NCBI GenBank assembly: GCA_009667805.1
Contig: CM019069.1
Location: forward strand, 99,669,204-99,733,203
Direction: 5' to 3'
Source of the DNA: Leptobrachium leishanense
Taxonomy: Eukaryota > Chordata > Amphibia > Anura > Megophryidae
Length of the DNA: 64,000 bases
Part shown: one piece after another, positions 20,991 to 31,551 of the stretch
Numbering within the stretch: the first letter of the stretch is position 1
Layout of the letters: each line of letters starts with the position of its first letter
Notes under the pieces: generated by a model
Seen by the model: the letters and a program-made list of their open reading frames with translations, nothing else
Told to the model about the DNA's origin: nothing
Database searches by the model: none
Program-made: the position numbers and the translations under genes

Positions 20991-22646
20991 CTTTATAGAA
21001 GGTCTGTTCTTCTTGGAAAGCGTCACATGACATAAAATAAAAGGATCGGTAATTGGTATCGGTGAGTACTTGAACAAAAGTATCGGTACTCGTACTCGGT
21101 CTTAAAAAAAGTGGTATCGGTGCATCCCTAATTTGAACCTTCCCAAAATCCTGGCAAACCTATGCATGGGGGGCATGGGTGTACTCAGGAGACCTTGCAG
21201 AAAACAACCTGGAGAGTTTTCATGCAGTAACAAACAACAGTGTCTCCTAAATCACAGTCCAAAACTGATGTGGGTGTGAAAATGAAAAATGACCACCAAA
21301 CAGTATCCAATTTGTTTGGAGCAAACGGTTGCATCCATGGCATAAAAACACTCCATTTACAATACTTTGGGGTGTTAGCTTACCAAATATATGCACGTTA
21401 ATAAAATTGGGGTATGTAAAAAGGCCCCTAAAAAGAAGATAAGCAAAGAAGATACTGTATGTCAAATTAGAAAATTGACAAGCACATGTCAAAAGATTGG
21501 CGTAGCACCCCAAAAACAACAGAACAAATCTATATATGGGTGGTATCAATTTACTCAGAAGATGTTGCTGAACATATTTTGGGGTGTTTTTTGGCAGTAA
21601 CCCATAACTAGATTTGACAATTTATGCCTAAAGTACAATGTGTGTGAAAAAATAACACAAAAAGTGACTACCTGAAAGTTTGACATGGAGCTAGTGCATG
21701 GAAAGTGTTAAAATACAACTCTTTGAAGCACCCTAGGGTGTGCCCTTTCTAAAAATATATGGTTTGATGGGGGTAAATTACTTTGGCCGGCTTCAAAAAT
21801 GTCCCAAATAGGACATGGGTGCATGATGACGAAATGTGAAAATTCCAAGTTGGAAAACTGAAATGCGCACCCCCCAAATAAGGCCTATTAGCCCCCAAAT
21901 GACCCGACATACCTATACATGGGTGGTATCAATTTACTCAGATGATGTTGCTGAACATATTTTGGGGTGTTTTTTGGCAGTAAACCTTAAAGTTCACAGT
22001 ACACGTATTCTTAAATTGCGTTCAAAAAAAAAAAATCACCAAAGCTTTTTTTTTTCTCAAACTTTGGCATAGATTTGTGGTAAAATGGTTTGCATGGAAA
22101 GAGTCAAAATACCCCAAGTTTAATACCTTGATTTGTGTACTTTAAAAAAATATGTATATGTGGAGGGTTATTCAGGAATTAGTGACAGATATCAGTGTTA
22201 CAATGTCACTAGCACTAGTTTTGGAAATGGCAAAGTGCTACTTGCACTTATTGTTGCATAAAATAAGGAAAAAAGCGAGGAATATGTAAACATTGGGTAT
22301 TGCTAAACTCAGAACTAAATTTAGAAACTACTAAGGAATTAAAAAAATTTGACGGTTGTTGATACATAAGAAATTTTGGGGGTCAAAGTTCGAAAAAGTG
22401 GTGTTTTTTCAATTTTTTTGTCATATTTCACAATGTTTTTTATAGTAAATTATATGAAATGATGAAAAAAATGGTATCTTTATAAAGTCCATTTAATGAC
22501 GAGAAAAACAGTGTAAAATATGTGTAGGTTGCATAAACGAGTAAGAGGAAAATTTGTCCTAAACACTAACAGCGCAGAAACGTAAAAACAGCAGCAGTCA
22601 CTAAAGGACGGATTTGTGTAAAACCGCCCAGTCACTAAGGGGTTAA

Positions 22647-23110
22647 CTGCCATGTGATCGCTGACATACCAGGAAGTACACTGCAGAATCCATTCTGTTC
22701 ATTCCTGAACACTGGGAGCCGTTTATTGGCCATGATCCCATGTGACCTCCACTACTTCTTGATTGGCCCTTTTTGCACTCCTGATGTTCCTGTTAATTCA
22801 TTGGTCTCATTTGTCATGTGATGGCCATTGATTGGCCATTGATCGCATGTGACCTCCACTGTTCCTTGATTGGCCCATTCTGCACCCATGATGTTCCTGT
22901 TACCCTATTGGTTTTAACTGCCATGTGATCGCTGACATACCAGGAAGTACACTGCAGAATTCACTCTGTTAACTCCTGGACACTGGGAGCCGTTTGTTGG
23001 CCATTGATCCCATGTGACCTCCACTGCTTCTTGATTGGCCTCTTTTTTGCACCCATGATGTTCCTGTTAATTCATTGGTCTCAATTGTCATGTGATCGCC
23101 GGCGTACCCG
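22647..23110 (+). repeat. Direct repeats in the PLE-1 3' non-coding region
   Basis: Two diverged units of roughly 270 bp, each with GCCATGTGATCGCTGACATA, CAGGAAGTACACTGCAGAAT, CACTGGGAGCCGTTT, CATGTGACCTCCACT and TTCCTGTTA followed by an ATTGGT box. Shorter sub-repeats (GATGTTCCTGTTA and TTGATTGGCC) lie between them. The inverted copy at 10700-11200 has the same array. Confidence 0.75.
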
Positions 23111-23197
23111 GAAGTGATTTCCCCATACTGATTTTCTGTCCAGCTGTCTGGTATTTGTTTAATTTAGGTACCTATATATATTGGGGTGAATATTCAA

Positions 23198-23250
23198 GGC
23201 ATACTAGCTTCAGACTAAGCCCAGACGGGCGAAACGCGTCAAGCTATGCC
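23198..23250 (+). ncRNA. Hammerhead-like motif at the PLE-1 3' end
   Basis: Stem I: GGCATA...GCTT with AAGCTATGCC. Stem II: GCCC-AGAC-GGGC. Then GAAA, the self-complementary ACGCGT and C. Hammerhead ribozymes of this layout are known from PLE terminal repeats (Cervera and De la Peña). The first core box reads CAGACUA rather than CUGANGA (23211-23217), which should abolish activity, and an extra A (23218) precedes stem II. The fold is clear; catalytic ability is doubtful. Confidence 0.55.
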
Positions 23251-23317
23251 TCCTCGTTGTTGTTTTTAACTGTATTTTGGTTGGTGAGGGTAGTTGTTTG
23301 GGTTTGCTCTATGCTGT

Positions 23318-23613
23318 CTGGTACTCCTTATTACATTACTGGTTATGTAGGTGGCTTGAACCGCCGAGGTATAGACCCTTTTACCCTTTCATTGTGCAAT
23401 TTTGCTTATTGATTGGTGGTCCTTGTCCCACCCTCCACACCCTCTACTACCAACCTTGCAATTTTTCATTCATTGTTTGTTTATGTGTATTATTAAAATT
23501 AACCTACTCTTGGTACTCTAGTTGCACTTTGTGCAAATTGATTCGTTTTTCATGTTGTTTGGGTTATGCCCATTTGTGGAGTACCTGGTGCCCCTTTCGT
23601 TGTGCTTTTTTTC
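23318..23613 (+). repeat. Downstream PLTR of PLE-1
   Basis: Direct repeat of the sequence at 12158 onwards, beginning CTGGTACTCCTTATTAC and including TAGGTGGCTTGAACCGCCGA. It ends GTTGTGCTTTTTTTC at the TSD. It overlaps an open frame of 161 codons that is also seen, in part, at 12088-12696, but nothing suggests that it is translated. Confidence 0.75.
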
Positions 23614-23983
23614 TATGTGAAACTGGGCACTGCTGGGTATGTGACGTTCTGGGCACTGCTGGGTATGTGACGTTCTGGGCTCAGTTATACACACCTCACA
23701 TTACTGTATCACCGTGTGCCACAGCAATAAAATTCGAATGTACGGTGTGTATGAGCGTTTGAATTTTATTGCTGTGGCGCTCCTATATACTGCGTGTTTT
23801 TTTTTTTTGGGGGGGCAGCATTTCATCCTTCGCTCCAGGTAACACAATGTCTTGGGCCGGCCCTGCGGTCACATGACATAAAATAAAAGTATCGGTACTC
23901 GGTATCGGTGAGTTCTTTTTAAAAAGTATCGGTACTCGTACTCAGTCTTAAAAAAGTGATATCGGTGCATCCCTAGTTACAAT

Positions 23984-24242
23984 AAAAGAAATGCACAAGC
24001 TGAAAGCTGCGCGCAGAGATGATGAGATAACTTAATTCTGTGTTTCATTTCTGTGACCCGATATTGGCCAAGAAGATAGTGGAAGAGTCCAGGAAACCGT
24101 AGCATAGGGGTTCCTATTATTAAAGGGTTGATTACCTATGCATACAGTCCGGATGTAGATCTTTATATCAGTAACCACTCCTGTAGCAGAGTGAGCAATT
24201 CTGAGGGACATACTGACACCAGGATGCTGATGAATAGTAGAT
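23984..24242. other. No recognised feature
   Basis: Apparently single-copy sequence between the hAT A target site and an L1 fragment. No frame, repeat or motif that I can identify. Confidence 0.4.
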
Positions 24243-25350
24243 TATTTCATCGGCTTCTGTTTTCCAGGTCCTCCAATTTGTTTTGAAAAGTGTCAATTGT
24301 GGTTTGTTGAGTTTGAGTCCTGGCTTGTAAGGAGTTGAGTTCGTCTTCCATTGAGGACTGTCTAGATTCCAGAGCCGTAATCTGAGCAGACTGGGTTTGT
24401 AGAAGTTGGAGTGTGTTATTAATGGAGGATTTCAATTCTTTAAATCGCGTCTTGAAAATTGGTTTTGAGTATGGAGGCAACCTCCTTAGCCATGTCTGCA
24501 GCTGAGTGTGAAGTTGCTTTGTCTGTTGTGGGGTAGCGAAAACATCTTTGTCCTCCGAGTCAGGTGCAGTAGGTGAGAAAGAAGTTGAAGGGTTTTCAGG
24601 TGTCTTTTGGGGTTGTCGTTTGGGTTCTGCCTTTGCCATGAAATTTTCCATGGATAAGGACTTTTACCTCTTTTCGGGGGGGGGGGTGAGGTACAGGCCA
24701 CTCAAAAATAAATTCAATTTATGGCAGATCTCTGCAAGATCCTGCTAAAAAATTGATGATGATAGACTTGAGAAGAGAGGAGGTTGGTAGACCTCAAGTG
24801 TGTGAAATGAGTCCTAAGATATTAAAAAGTTATGATCCCGCAAAAACAGAATGTGATGCGACTGAAAAAATTAGAGTGCAGACCCTAAACGAGTCCTGAA
24901 ATATTCAGAAAAATGTGCTACTGCTGGTGGTAGAGGTATAACCACCAGAGGGTGACCGACTCAGTTCTGAGATCTCAAAGAAGTTTGCATGATCAGCGTT
25001 GCCAGCGTGCCGAGACCACCGGTTATCAGGGCCCCAAAATGATAGATGGAGCTGCAGCTTAACGTCCTGGAGGCACGTAGAACCTGTGGTTGAATCTTGC
25101 GTTCCCATTAGCAGGCCTACCATGCCGTGCCGGCCACCTAAGCAATGGCAGAGAACGCTGACCCGTCGCACCATATGTACGATTTTCGGTGTAATATGGC
25201 GGCCCTCCTGCAGCTTCACTCCTGGCCTGACTCTCCAGAGGCAATGGGAGACAAGCCACGATCTCAAAAAGTGAGATCTGGAAGCCGGGCACCATCCGGT
25301 CGCATGGACTGCCGCTATATTAGGTGTTATTGCAGGCCTGTCTAGTGGAG
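24243..25350 (-). mobile_element. 5' part of an L1-type LINE (L1-D)
   Basis: Minus-strand L1 with a 5' UTR of about 700 bp (25350 down to 24652; includes GGCCGCCATATTACACCG) and the first 135 codons of ORF1. The sequence leaves L1 at 24246, directly after the DLENRSR codons. No poly(A) is seen at the break and no TSD was identified. The outer boundary near 25350 is an estimate. Confidence 0.55.
24247..24651 (-). pseudogene. L1 ORF1 N-terminal half with coiled coil
   Basis: It begins MENFMAKAEPKRQPQK and has a Ser/Pro/Thr-rich segment, then a long heptad-repeat coiled coil (about residues 45-130: TLQLLQTQSAQITALES, then DELNSLQARTQTQQTT), ending at KLEDLENRSR. In intact L1 ORF1 this is followed by RRNN and the RRM domain, both missing here. 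Confidence 0.7.
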
Positions 25351-26590
25351 CTGGTGAATCTTGTGACTAGTGAAGATTGCCGTGGAACTGGAAGTCTGCC
25401 CATGCTCATAGAGATCTGAAATTGATCCCGCTAAGGAGATGAAAAATGAAAAGGAACAGGTTAAGCAAAAGGGTGAGACATTGGGATTTTCACACTGTAT
25501 AAAAGTAATCCTTCTACAAGCCCTGTTGTCAGTACCAGAGAGAATGGTGGCCATATACAAACTAGTACTCAAATGATCTTGGTTTCTTTTATAATATTTC
25601 ATTCAACTGTTTTTTATTTTTATATATTTTTATTTTAGATATGGCATTAAAAACCGATGTGAAATTTCGTTTGTGAAGAAATTAAAAAATAAATAGTCAT
25701 GGTAAGTAGATTTAGAAATATTCCTTTTTTCTTTATGTGGTTTGTGCTTACAAGCATTCTCGTGCTTCCCCTTCCAGATTCTAACAAAACATAATTTATA
25801 GAAACCTTGCTCCTCCAGACAACCGTATTGTTCCAGACAAGTTGAATTGTTATGCAATCAGAAGGCTTTCTTTTCAGAATGGTTAAAAAAGCTGTGGTGT
25901 GCTGGCTGCTGATGGGAACTAAACGTTGTGTACACCTTTGCATTGGGGAAGTATTTCTAGTGTCGGACTGCTGACAGGAAGTGAGTACCTGTGGAGAGAG
26001 CTAAGGAAATGGCTACATCAGGGATGAATGCAAAGTTAAGAGGGTGTTAATAAGAACCGTTACTGTTGACCTAGATATGAAACCAGTTTGATACACAACG
26101 GGATGTCTGCAGTATATCTGTTACTAAAAGCATAGATTAACCAGAACATTACAGAAAACTAATTTAAGGTTCTCCAGTTCAGTTTCTCAGGAGAATGACT
26201 GGAGTCTTTTGACTAACAATCAAGTGGTTTTCCTTAGGAGATGGATTCTCAAAATTTGCATTTCGGTCATAAAGTTAGGCAATGGGTTTATCAAAGCCAA
26301 ATTGTTAAAGTCCTCGACACAAATTGAGTAAGCATACAGAATTGACATACATTCACTGTGACACAGCACAGTCTTGGACTTGCTTGGAAACACATTGTCC
26401 GGGTGGCACCTGGCATGAGCCAAGTTGGGACCCATATTATGGGGCTAGAAGCTCTGAAGTCAGGGGTGCAACCAACAGAATAACCGACTGAAAATAAAGA
26501 CCGTACACTGCTGGGCAGGACACAAACAGGACAAAATAACCAGAAAGAAAGGCAGGGGTTAAGGGTAGCCAAAAAACACAGATGTGCGCA
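25351..26590. other. Mostly unrecognised sequence with a weak exon candidate
   Basis: I see no gene or repeat family. At 25640-25712 there is a good splice-acceptor-like tract (T-rich, then TTTTAG), a short stretch that can read YGIKNRCEISFVKKLKNK-stop, and a donor-like ATGGTAAGTAG directly after it. Every phase contains a stop, so if real it would be a terminal or non-coding exon. Minus-strand frames at 25630-25943 and 26291-26701 resemble nothing known. Confidence 0.25.
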
Positions 26591-26591
26591 G

Positions 26592-26632
26592 ACACACACA
26601 CCACACACACACACAACACACACACACACAAG
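26592..26632. repeat. CA microsatellite
   Basis: Imperfect (CA)n of about 41 bp interrupted by single-base changes. On the minus strand it produces cysteine/valine-rich frames that are not genes. Confidence 0.9.
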
Positions 26633-26994
26633 CAAAAAAGGGAACCCTGAACTAATACTATGGTCCTTAGGTGCTGTATTCTCAGGGATTTTATCTACCA
26701 TGAGAAAACAAAATGGAGGACGGAAGCCATTTTGTGAGTCTTATAAAGTACATACGTAAACGCTCATATTTTGTTATAAATATATACATACGCTATGTAG
26801 TTTTATAGGGTTGTTATGAATGTATTAAAACGTATATATATTTATGTCTTTATAATTGAAAAATAGATTAAACGGTTCATTTTGTTTGTAGGACGTGAGG
26901 AAGAAAAAAAATTGAAACTGCCTTAAATAGCCTAAAGTGAAAGGAATGTCTTCCTGTTTTTCTTTCTATTTTAGATAAGAATTTGCTGGCTTAA

Positions 26995-27608
26995 CCTCCC
27001 TGGCGGTATTCCCGAGTGTGACTCGGGGTTAAATTTTGCTACTGCAAACGGTAACCCCGAGCCACACTCGGGCTGGATACATACTCACCTCCTCCTGGCT
27101 CCCTCGCTGTCCCCCGCAGTGTGATCGCAGCGAGCTGCTTCCTGGATGGCTCCCTGCGAGTCACATGATGCAGAGGGGCTGGACGCAGCAAACTTCATTC
27201 ATAAAATTCACTGAATACAAATGGAAAAGTTTATGAACGGCCACTAGGTGGCAGTACAGGATAAGAAATAGACCATACATCGTCTCACCCTTGTTCTCAG
27301 ACAGATTTCAGTGTTTTTTGTTGTATTTTATTGAATATCATTTATTTGCATTATTTTGGATAATTATTTTTGGGATAATAAATTATTATGTCGTGTTTCA
27401 AACTTTATCGGACTCAGTGTATTTACTATTTATTTTTTATTTATTAATTTATAAGGGATTTTACCAGTAAGGACTATTGATTTCACGGATTTCAGTGCGT
27501 GATTCCTAATTATTACAGGCTAACTATGTACAAAAACATGTTTCCTTTAAAAAAAAATTGAGACGCTTTTAGACACAAAATTTTGAAAAAATTAGACCGC
27601 CAGGGAGG
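26995..27608. mobile_element. piggyBac-type MITE, complete
   Basis: Terminal inverted repeats CCTCCCTGGCGGT and ACCGCCAGGGAGG, flanked by TTAA at 26991-26994 and 27609-27612. Just inside the left end is a hairpin, ATTCCCGAGTGTGACTCGGG, and a second GAGTGTG-type palindrome at about 27054-27072. The middle is AT-rich and non-coding. The termini differ from those of the autonomous element at 16202-22642, so that transposase is not necessarily its partner. Confidence 0.85.
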
Positions 27609-27612
27609 TTAA

Positions 27613-28995
27613 GCTATCTATTCATAGATAGAAGTCCTTTGTCCACAGAAATAAGGATGAGTGCAATTAATTAATTTAACTGCTAATTTTTGTCACATCG
27701 GCTTGCTGTTTCAAGACTGCTAGACACCAGAAAAAGGCCATAAATTAAGGGTTGGTAACCTGTAATTGACCTTACCTGGAGAATAATTAAATAATGATTT
27801 TTAGTGGGCGAATGCCATCTGGTGACTGTAATCTAAAATTACATGTGTAGAAAAAAACATTATAAAAAGTATATGAAAGCTTTGTGTCAGATTATTATTG
27901 GCTGTTTTCTAGAAAGGGCATATCTTCAAGATCAAAGTTAGATAAGATATGTTTAAATGGGAGAGCACAGTAGAACGAGTAGGACGTCTACTCGGACTTC
28001 AAGTACTTTTTTTTTTAAACTTCACTAGCTCACTCTAATTTTCTTCACTATTGCACGCACGCACTCAAAGCATTACCTGCTCTAAAATCACATTACAGCA
28101 GAACGTCTCTTTGCCTGAGAAGCTGCACCCTAATCTGCTGAGCACTCTCTGACTTTTAATTGCTCGCATCTGCCAGACAGCTCTGCATGAGGCGAGAGAG
28201 TAATGTGACCTACTAGTATGCTTCGATTAATTTCTAGCATATATTAATCCGCAATCGTACACAGAGGACCTAAGCATATAAATTGCTGATATTCATATTT
28301 TGGCATACTTCTGCAAGATCTTCAGGAGGGTAAGTATGAAACTAATATAGATGATGTAAATTGTTACAGCAAATTTATATAACTTGGCTCAGGCTGTACT
28401 CGAGCAGCACCCCTCTTTTTTTTTTCCTCTTCTCTATCCGGACTTCTGTTCTGTTTCCTCGCTCTTTCCTTTCTCACCTCTCTTGGTTGTCTCTACTTCT
28501 AACTGCTAGCTTTAAAACTGGGCAATATTTGCATTGTTCTGACTATTATCGCTTTGCTGTATGCTGCCCTTTGAAAATGAAGAATTATAAAAAATTGACA
28601 ACCCGACGTTTAACTGTTGCATATGAAGGGCCACTGTCACCCAAAGTTTTTGACATTTCATCATGTATCTGCTTCTCACCTTTTCCTTGGAGAAATGGGA
28701 ACTTGATTATTGTCCTATGCTCTTCCACATTGAACTTTTCTGAAGATGCTGCCATGTTCACTTTGGACCAAAAAAAAGGATAATTTAAAATCCTAGGCAG
28801 TTGCTTTTTATTTTCAGCAAATAAGCTAGTATACCCTGCAATTTACAGCTTCCTAGCTAATTTTTTTTTCTGGGTAAGGCTCACTATGTATCAGCACCAC
28901 CTCGTAACAGACTTTATTTGTGAAGTCTAGTTTGATGCCATCCTCCCTGCAGAACATTTTCCAACAGCGGGGTAAATTGTGCATCCCTTTCTTGA
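27613..28995. other. No recognised gene or repeat
   Basis: AT-rich, apparently single-copy DNA. A frame of 140 codons at 28361-28783 resembles no protein I know and its first part is a T/C-rich tract. A donor-like GGAGGGTAAGTATG occurs at about 28325. Nothing here is strong enough to call a gene. Confidence 0.35.
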
Positions 28996-29836
28996 CACTA
29001 TCTACTCTACACTGAAGAAAAGATCTGAACAAGATGTTCAGAAAAAAGTACCATTATTAACCGTAGAAGGCTTCAAAAACCACCTTTCCAAGAATCTCTT
29101 ACTAAACTTTATTAGACACAAAAAAAGACATAACCATACATTTAAAAAACATAAATAATGTGAATATTAAGGCGATATTATTGTGACCTAATTATTGGTA
29201 TCTCTGCAGAGAGTGATATAATGGTAAGACCTGTACTGAAATGGGTTTAGGAAAATGTTTCCCAATCTATACTGATGGATATATGATGTCATATAGTCAA
29301 GTCTGCCGCTAGACCACAAAATGGTTGTATAATATTCGATCCGTAACTCAAGGTCCTAGGTAGTCTTAACGTGTGTATATATTGGCAGTGGTGGAAGAAG
29401 GACTTAAACATATAGTAAAAACCATGTATAATCTGCCCATAAGGTATCGGAGAATGGCATTAGTTATCCATTAGACGTATATGTCTCTCAAGGGTAATAG
29501 CGTAATTATGCATTAGTTGATTACTGCGTATTAGGATATATGTCCATCAGTTAATACGCTTAATAACCATTGAGAATCTATCAGTTCTAATTTGACCATT
29601 CCCAGACCTGTTTAGCAGACCAAAGGTTGGTAATGTAGCAATTATAATGGTGGAGATATCCTTAGTAGTCTGTTAGATTGATTATAGAAAGAGGAGGTAA
29701 TTAGACTTAATTACCATTATTCACAGTTTATATCTAACGGAGAAGGCAATTCTAGTCTCTCTATTACCAATGAGTAAAATTGTGATCACGCTTAGAATGC
29801 CACAGTACCAATGCAATAAAAAACCTAAATTCACAG

Positions 29837-31165
29837 GTAATTAGAGCACCCCACAGATACAGCCAATTGGACAATGCACAAATAAATTGGATGATAGACC
29901 ATCTACAGGATTATATTACCCAGCTTCCAAAAGAGGGAGTAGATGTTACACAGTGCATAACCAATTTGTTAATATTAGCCATAATGAAGTGGAATCAGGC
30001 TGAAAGATGGTCGCTACTATGAGCCAGGCGGCCATCTTGTTCAGAATACTGGTTCACTAGTAAGTAGAATAGATTTTATTAGATGTGAAAACGAAGCTTA
30101 CATAGAATTCTAGGAATGTGTGGTAGATTAGGGAGCTAGCAATAAAACCAGGCAGAATCCGGCCAGCTCTTGGCACGGAAAGACAGGAAGATGAATGAAT
30201 GGGGCAAGGTCATGGAGACTTGCAGAGAAACAAAGAGATCGTAGAAAGCAGACTGTGCCCCAATCTATCTCAAATAAACACAGCCGGTAGGGAGGAGGGC
30301 ACGGCCCAGAAAAAGCACAGCAGCAAATCACGGACTGTCAGACTAACATAAAGTGTATCAATTTATTGTTAATGTGTGGAATTTCTTTGTACTAACGATG
30401 GGAGGTATTAACCCACGTGGGGTGGAATAAAGTGTCATCGGGAGGTGGGCTAATTGGGATGTACCTAGTTACATATTTTTGGGTATAAGACCCCTTGTAA
30501 GGGGGGGAGACGGGGCTCACTCTTTGCGATTCAATCCTGTGTGAGCAATTGTGTGACGACACAATAAAGTTTGCCTTTCCTGAAGAGACTCATGTTCAGA
30601 CAATCCTTGCTTGTGTCCGGTCCGGCGCCGTACTGAAAGTGAACCTGATTGACTCCGGTAACAATACCGCAGGTTTATCTTAATCTTGAACCTTAGGGAA
30701 AACCATCTAATATACACGATTGTGTGAAAATATTTGCTCCACTGATCTTATAGGCTGTTTATATAAGGTACCTTAATTCTTAAAGGAGCAGGACGCAATT
30801 TATTCTAAATATTCATTAGAAATAGATAGATTGATCTCTCTTGCTCTCAATGATCGATTCGGCAAGGTAATTAGGGCACCCCACAGATACAGCCAATTAA
30901 ACACTGCAGCAATCATTTGGATGGTAAATCGTCCACACGTCTATTTTATCCAGCTTGCAAAACAGAAAATATATGTTGCATAGTGCATAGACATAAAATT
31001 TTATAATGGTTATACCACGAGTCTATCTTAATCCTTGACCTAAAGGAGAGTCATCTGATGAAAGAAATTGCTCAAATTAGGTTGCTCCACTAGTCATATA
31101 AATTTGTTTATCCAAGGTGCCTTGATTTTTAACAGAATGCAATTTCCTCTACATATTCATTAGAA
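29837..31165. repeat. Diverged tandem duplication inside PLE-2
   Basis: AGGTAATTAGAGCACCCCAC and the following 130 bp (29837-29985) recur at 30864-30985. The continuation TCTTAATCTTGAACCTTAGG to TATTCATTAGAAATAGATAG (about 30676-30835) recurs at 31022-31165. The unit is about 350 bp; in the first copy it is split by the LTR-like insertion. The two copies differ at many positions, so the duplication is old or the element is. Confidence 0.6.
30001..30663 (+). mobile_element. Probable solo LTR of retroviral type
   Basis: It separates the two halves of the first PLE-2 duplication unit. It has promoter-like GGGTATAAGACCCC (30481-30494), a polyadenylation signal AATAAAGT near 30561, and a following GT/CT-rich U5-like stretch up to GACTCCGGTAACA. 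This order (TATA, about 80 bp, AATAAA, then a short tail) is that of gammaretrovirus-like LTRs. Exact ends and a TSD could not be fixed; the left end may be anywhere between 29984 and 30338. No viral genes are present. Confidence 0.5.
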
Positions 31166-31551
31166 AAAGATAAATAGTAAAATAAGAATAGAATGATTTT
31201 TCTTGCAGTTAATAGTCGGTATAGTGGAGGGAGGAAAAAAGAAGGTAAATTCAATTCTTAGTTCCCAATAGTCCCATAATCCACCACAGATTCACTCTTC
31301 TACCAATATCCACACAGCAGGATTACTTGATTATCTAGCAAACTGCATTACAATTGCGATGCATCAAAAAATACTTAAATCACCATCAATGGAATCAGAC
31401 TAGGGGTTGACCCACACAGCAGGGTTACTTCATTATCCAACAGACTGCATTACAATTAGAATACACCAGAAAAGTCAAATACTTGGATCGCCATCAATAG
31501 ATCCAGGCTGGGGTTGACCCCAGAAACAAACTGTTAAAACAAAGATTGTAT

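Larger units (their letters stand above)
19635..21130. mobile_element. hAT element B, innermost level, same family as hAT A
   Basis: Termini TAGGGTTGCACCGATACC and, read inward on the right, TAGGGATGCACCGATACC. The 8-bp duplication ATTTGAAC is at 19627-19634 and 21131-21138. The interior is non-coding: a nested palindrome region (about 19790-20245) and a minisatellite (20253-20990), then GGTCTGTTCTTCTTGGAAAG and an end segment matching hAT A. This copy serves as the template that shows where hAT A was interrupted. Confidence 0.9.
16202..22642 (+). mobile_element. piggyBac transposon, fourth level of the nest
   Basis: Ends CCCCTTAGGGAC and, read inward on the right, CCCCTTAGTGAC, flanked by TTAA at 16198-16201 and 22643-22646. 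Joining the flanks at one TTAA gives the PLE sequence TTGGTTTTAACTGCCATG, which also occurs at 22911 within a PLE repeat. The element has a hairpin-rich 5' region, an intact transposase gene (17402-19117) and a 3' region of about 2 kb of degenerate repeats, into which hAT B (19635-21130) is inserted. Without hAT B it is about 4.9 kb. Confidence 0.9.
19118..22642. repeat. piggyBac 3' region with degenerate direct repeats
   Basis: Outside hAT B this region is non-coding. A block of about 120 bp (CTATGCATGGGGGGCATGGG to AAATCACAGTCCAAAACT) occurs at about 19269-19375 and 21163-21267. A second block (GGTGGTATCAATTTACTCAG, then ATTTTGGGGTGTTTTTTGGC) occurs at 21540-21600 and 21925-21982. The spacing suggests diverged tandem units of a few hundred bases. 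The right terminus is at 22642. Confidence 0.65.
10264..23613 (+). mobile_element. Penelope-like element pair PLE-1, third level of the nest
   Basis: A full-length plus-strand PLE (12158-23613) is preceded head to head by a 5'-truncated minus-strand copy (10264-12157). The terminal repeat (PLTR, with GTAGGTGGCTTGAACCGCCG) occurs three times: inverted at 10264-10500, direct at about 12158-12400 and direct at about 23318-23613. The flanking repeat TATGTGAAACTGGG serves as a 14-bp TSD. The right end runs about 85 bp further than the left and finishes in a T run. A piggyBac (16202-22642) is inserted in the 3' non-coding part. Confidence 0.85.
8864..23865. mobile_element. hAT element C, second level of the nest
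   Basis: It is inserted in hAT A with an 8-bp duplication CGGTCACA at 8856-8863 and 23866-23873. Left end CCGGGCCGGCCC; right end, read inward, CAGGGCCGGCCC. Its own sequence is 8864-10249 and 23628-23865, GC-rich and without a credible gene. It includes a hairpin at about 23718-23776 (AGCAATAAAATTCGAA/TTGAATTTTATTGCT). A related fragment lies at 49519-49672. Removal restores hAT A so that it matches the copy at 19635-21130 across the junction (GGAAAGCGGTCACATGACAT). Confidence 0.8.
7978..23975. mobile_element. hAT element A, outermost level of a 16-kb nest
   Basis: The termini are TAGGGATATACCGATAC on the left and, reading inward on the other strand, TAGGGATGCACCGATATC on the right. They are flanked by the 8-bp duplication GTTACAAT at 7970-7977 and 23976-23983. 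Eight-base TSDs with TAGGG/CAGGG ends mark hAT elements. Its own sequence is only about 7978-8855 and 23874-23975 (roughly 1 kb, non-coding); all between is a later insertion. The same family recurs, nearly complete, at 19635-21130, which confirms both ends. Confidence 0.85.

Noticed and set aside
20152..21033. Minus-strand frames full of LLMDNAP, SWIMPP and AHGYP
   Set aside because: Artefact of the second minisatellite; no start context and no non-repeat domain.
23092..23762. Frames of 106 and 161 codons at the PLE-1 3' end, also seen inverted at 10136-10722
   Set aside because: They run over the PLTR and the hammerhead-like segment, lack a domain, and are the same DNA as the inverted copy; no evidence of translation.
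7978..23975. A single giant 16-kb autonomous hAT
   Set aside because: The inner sequence has further pairs of TSDs and element ends, and no hAT transposase; the size comes from nested insertions.
26291..26701. 136-codon minus-strand frame with many Cys and Val
   Set aside because: Its middle is the CA microsatellite; the remainder has no similarity that I recognise.
28361..28783. 140-codon frame, possible host gene
   Set aside because: No recognisable domain, T/C-rich start, and no splice or codon pattern supporting it.
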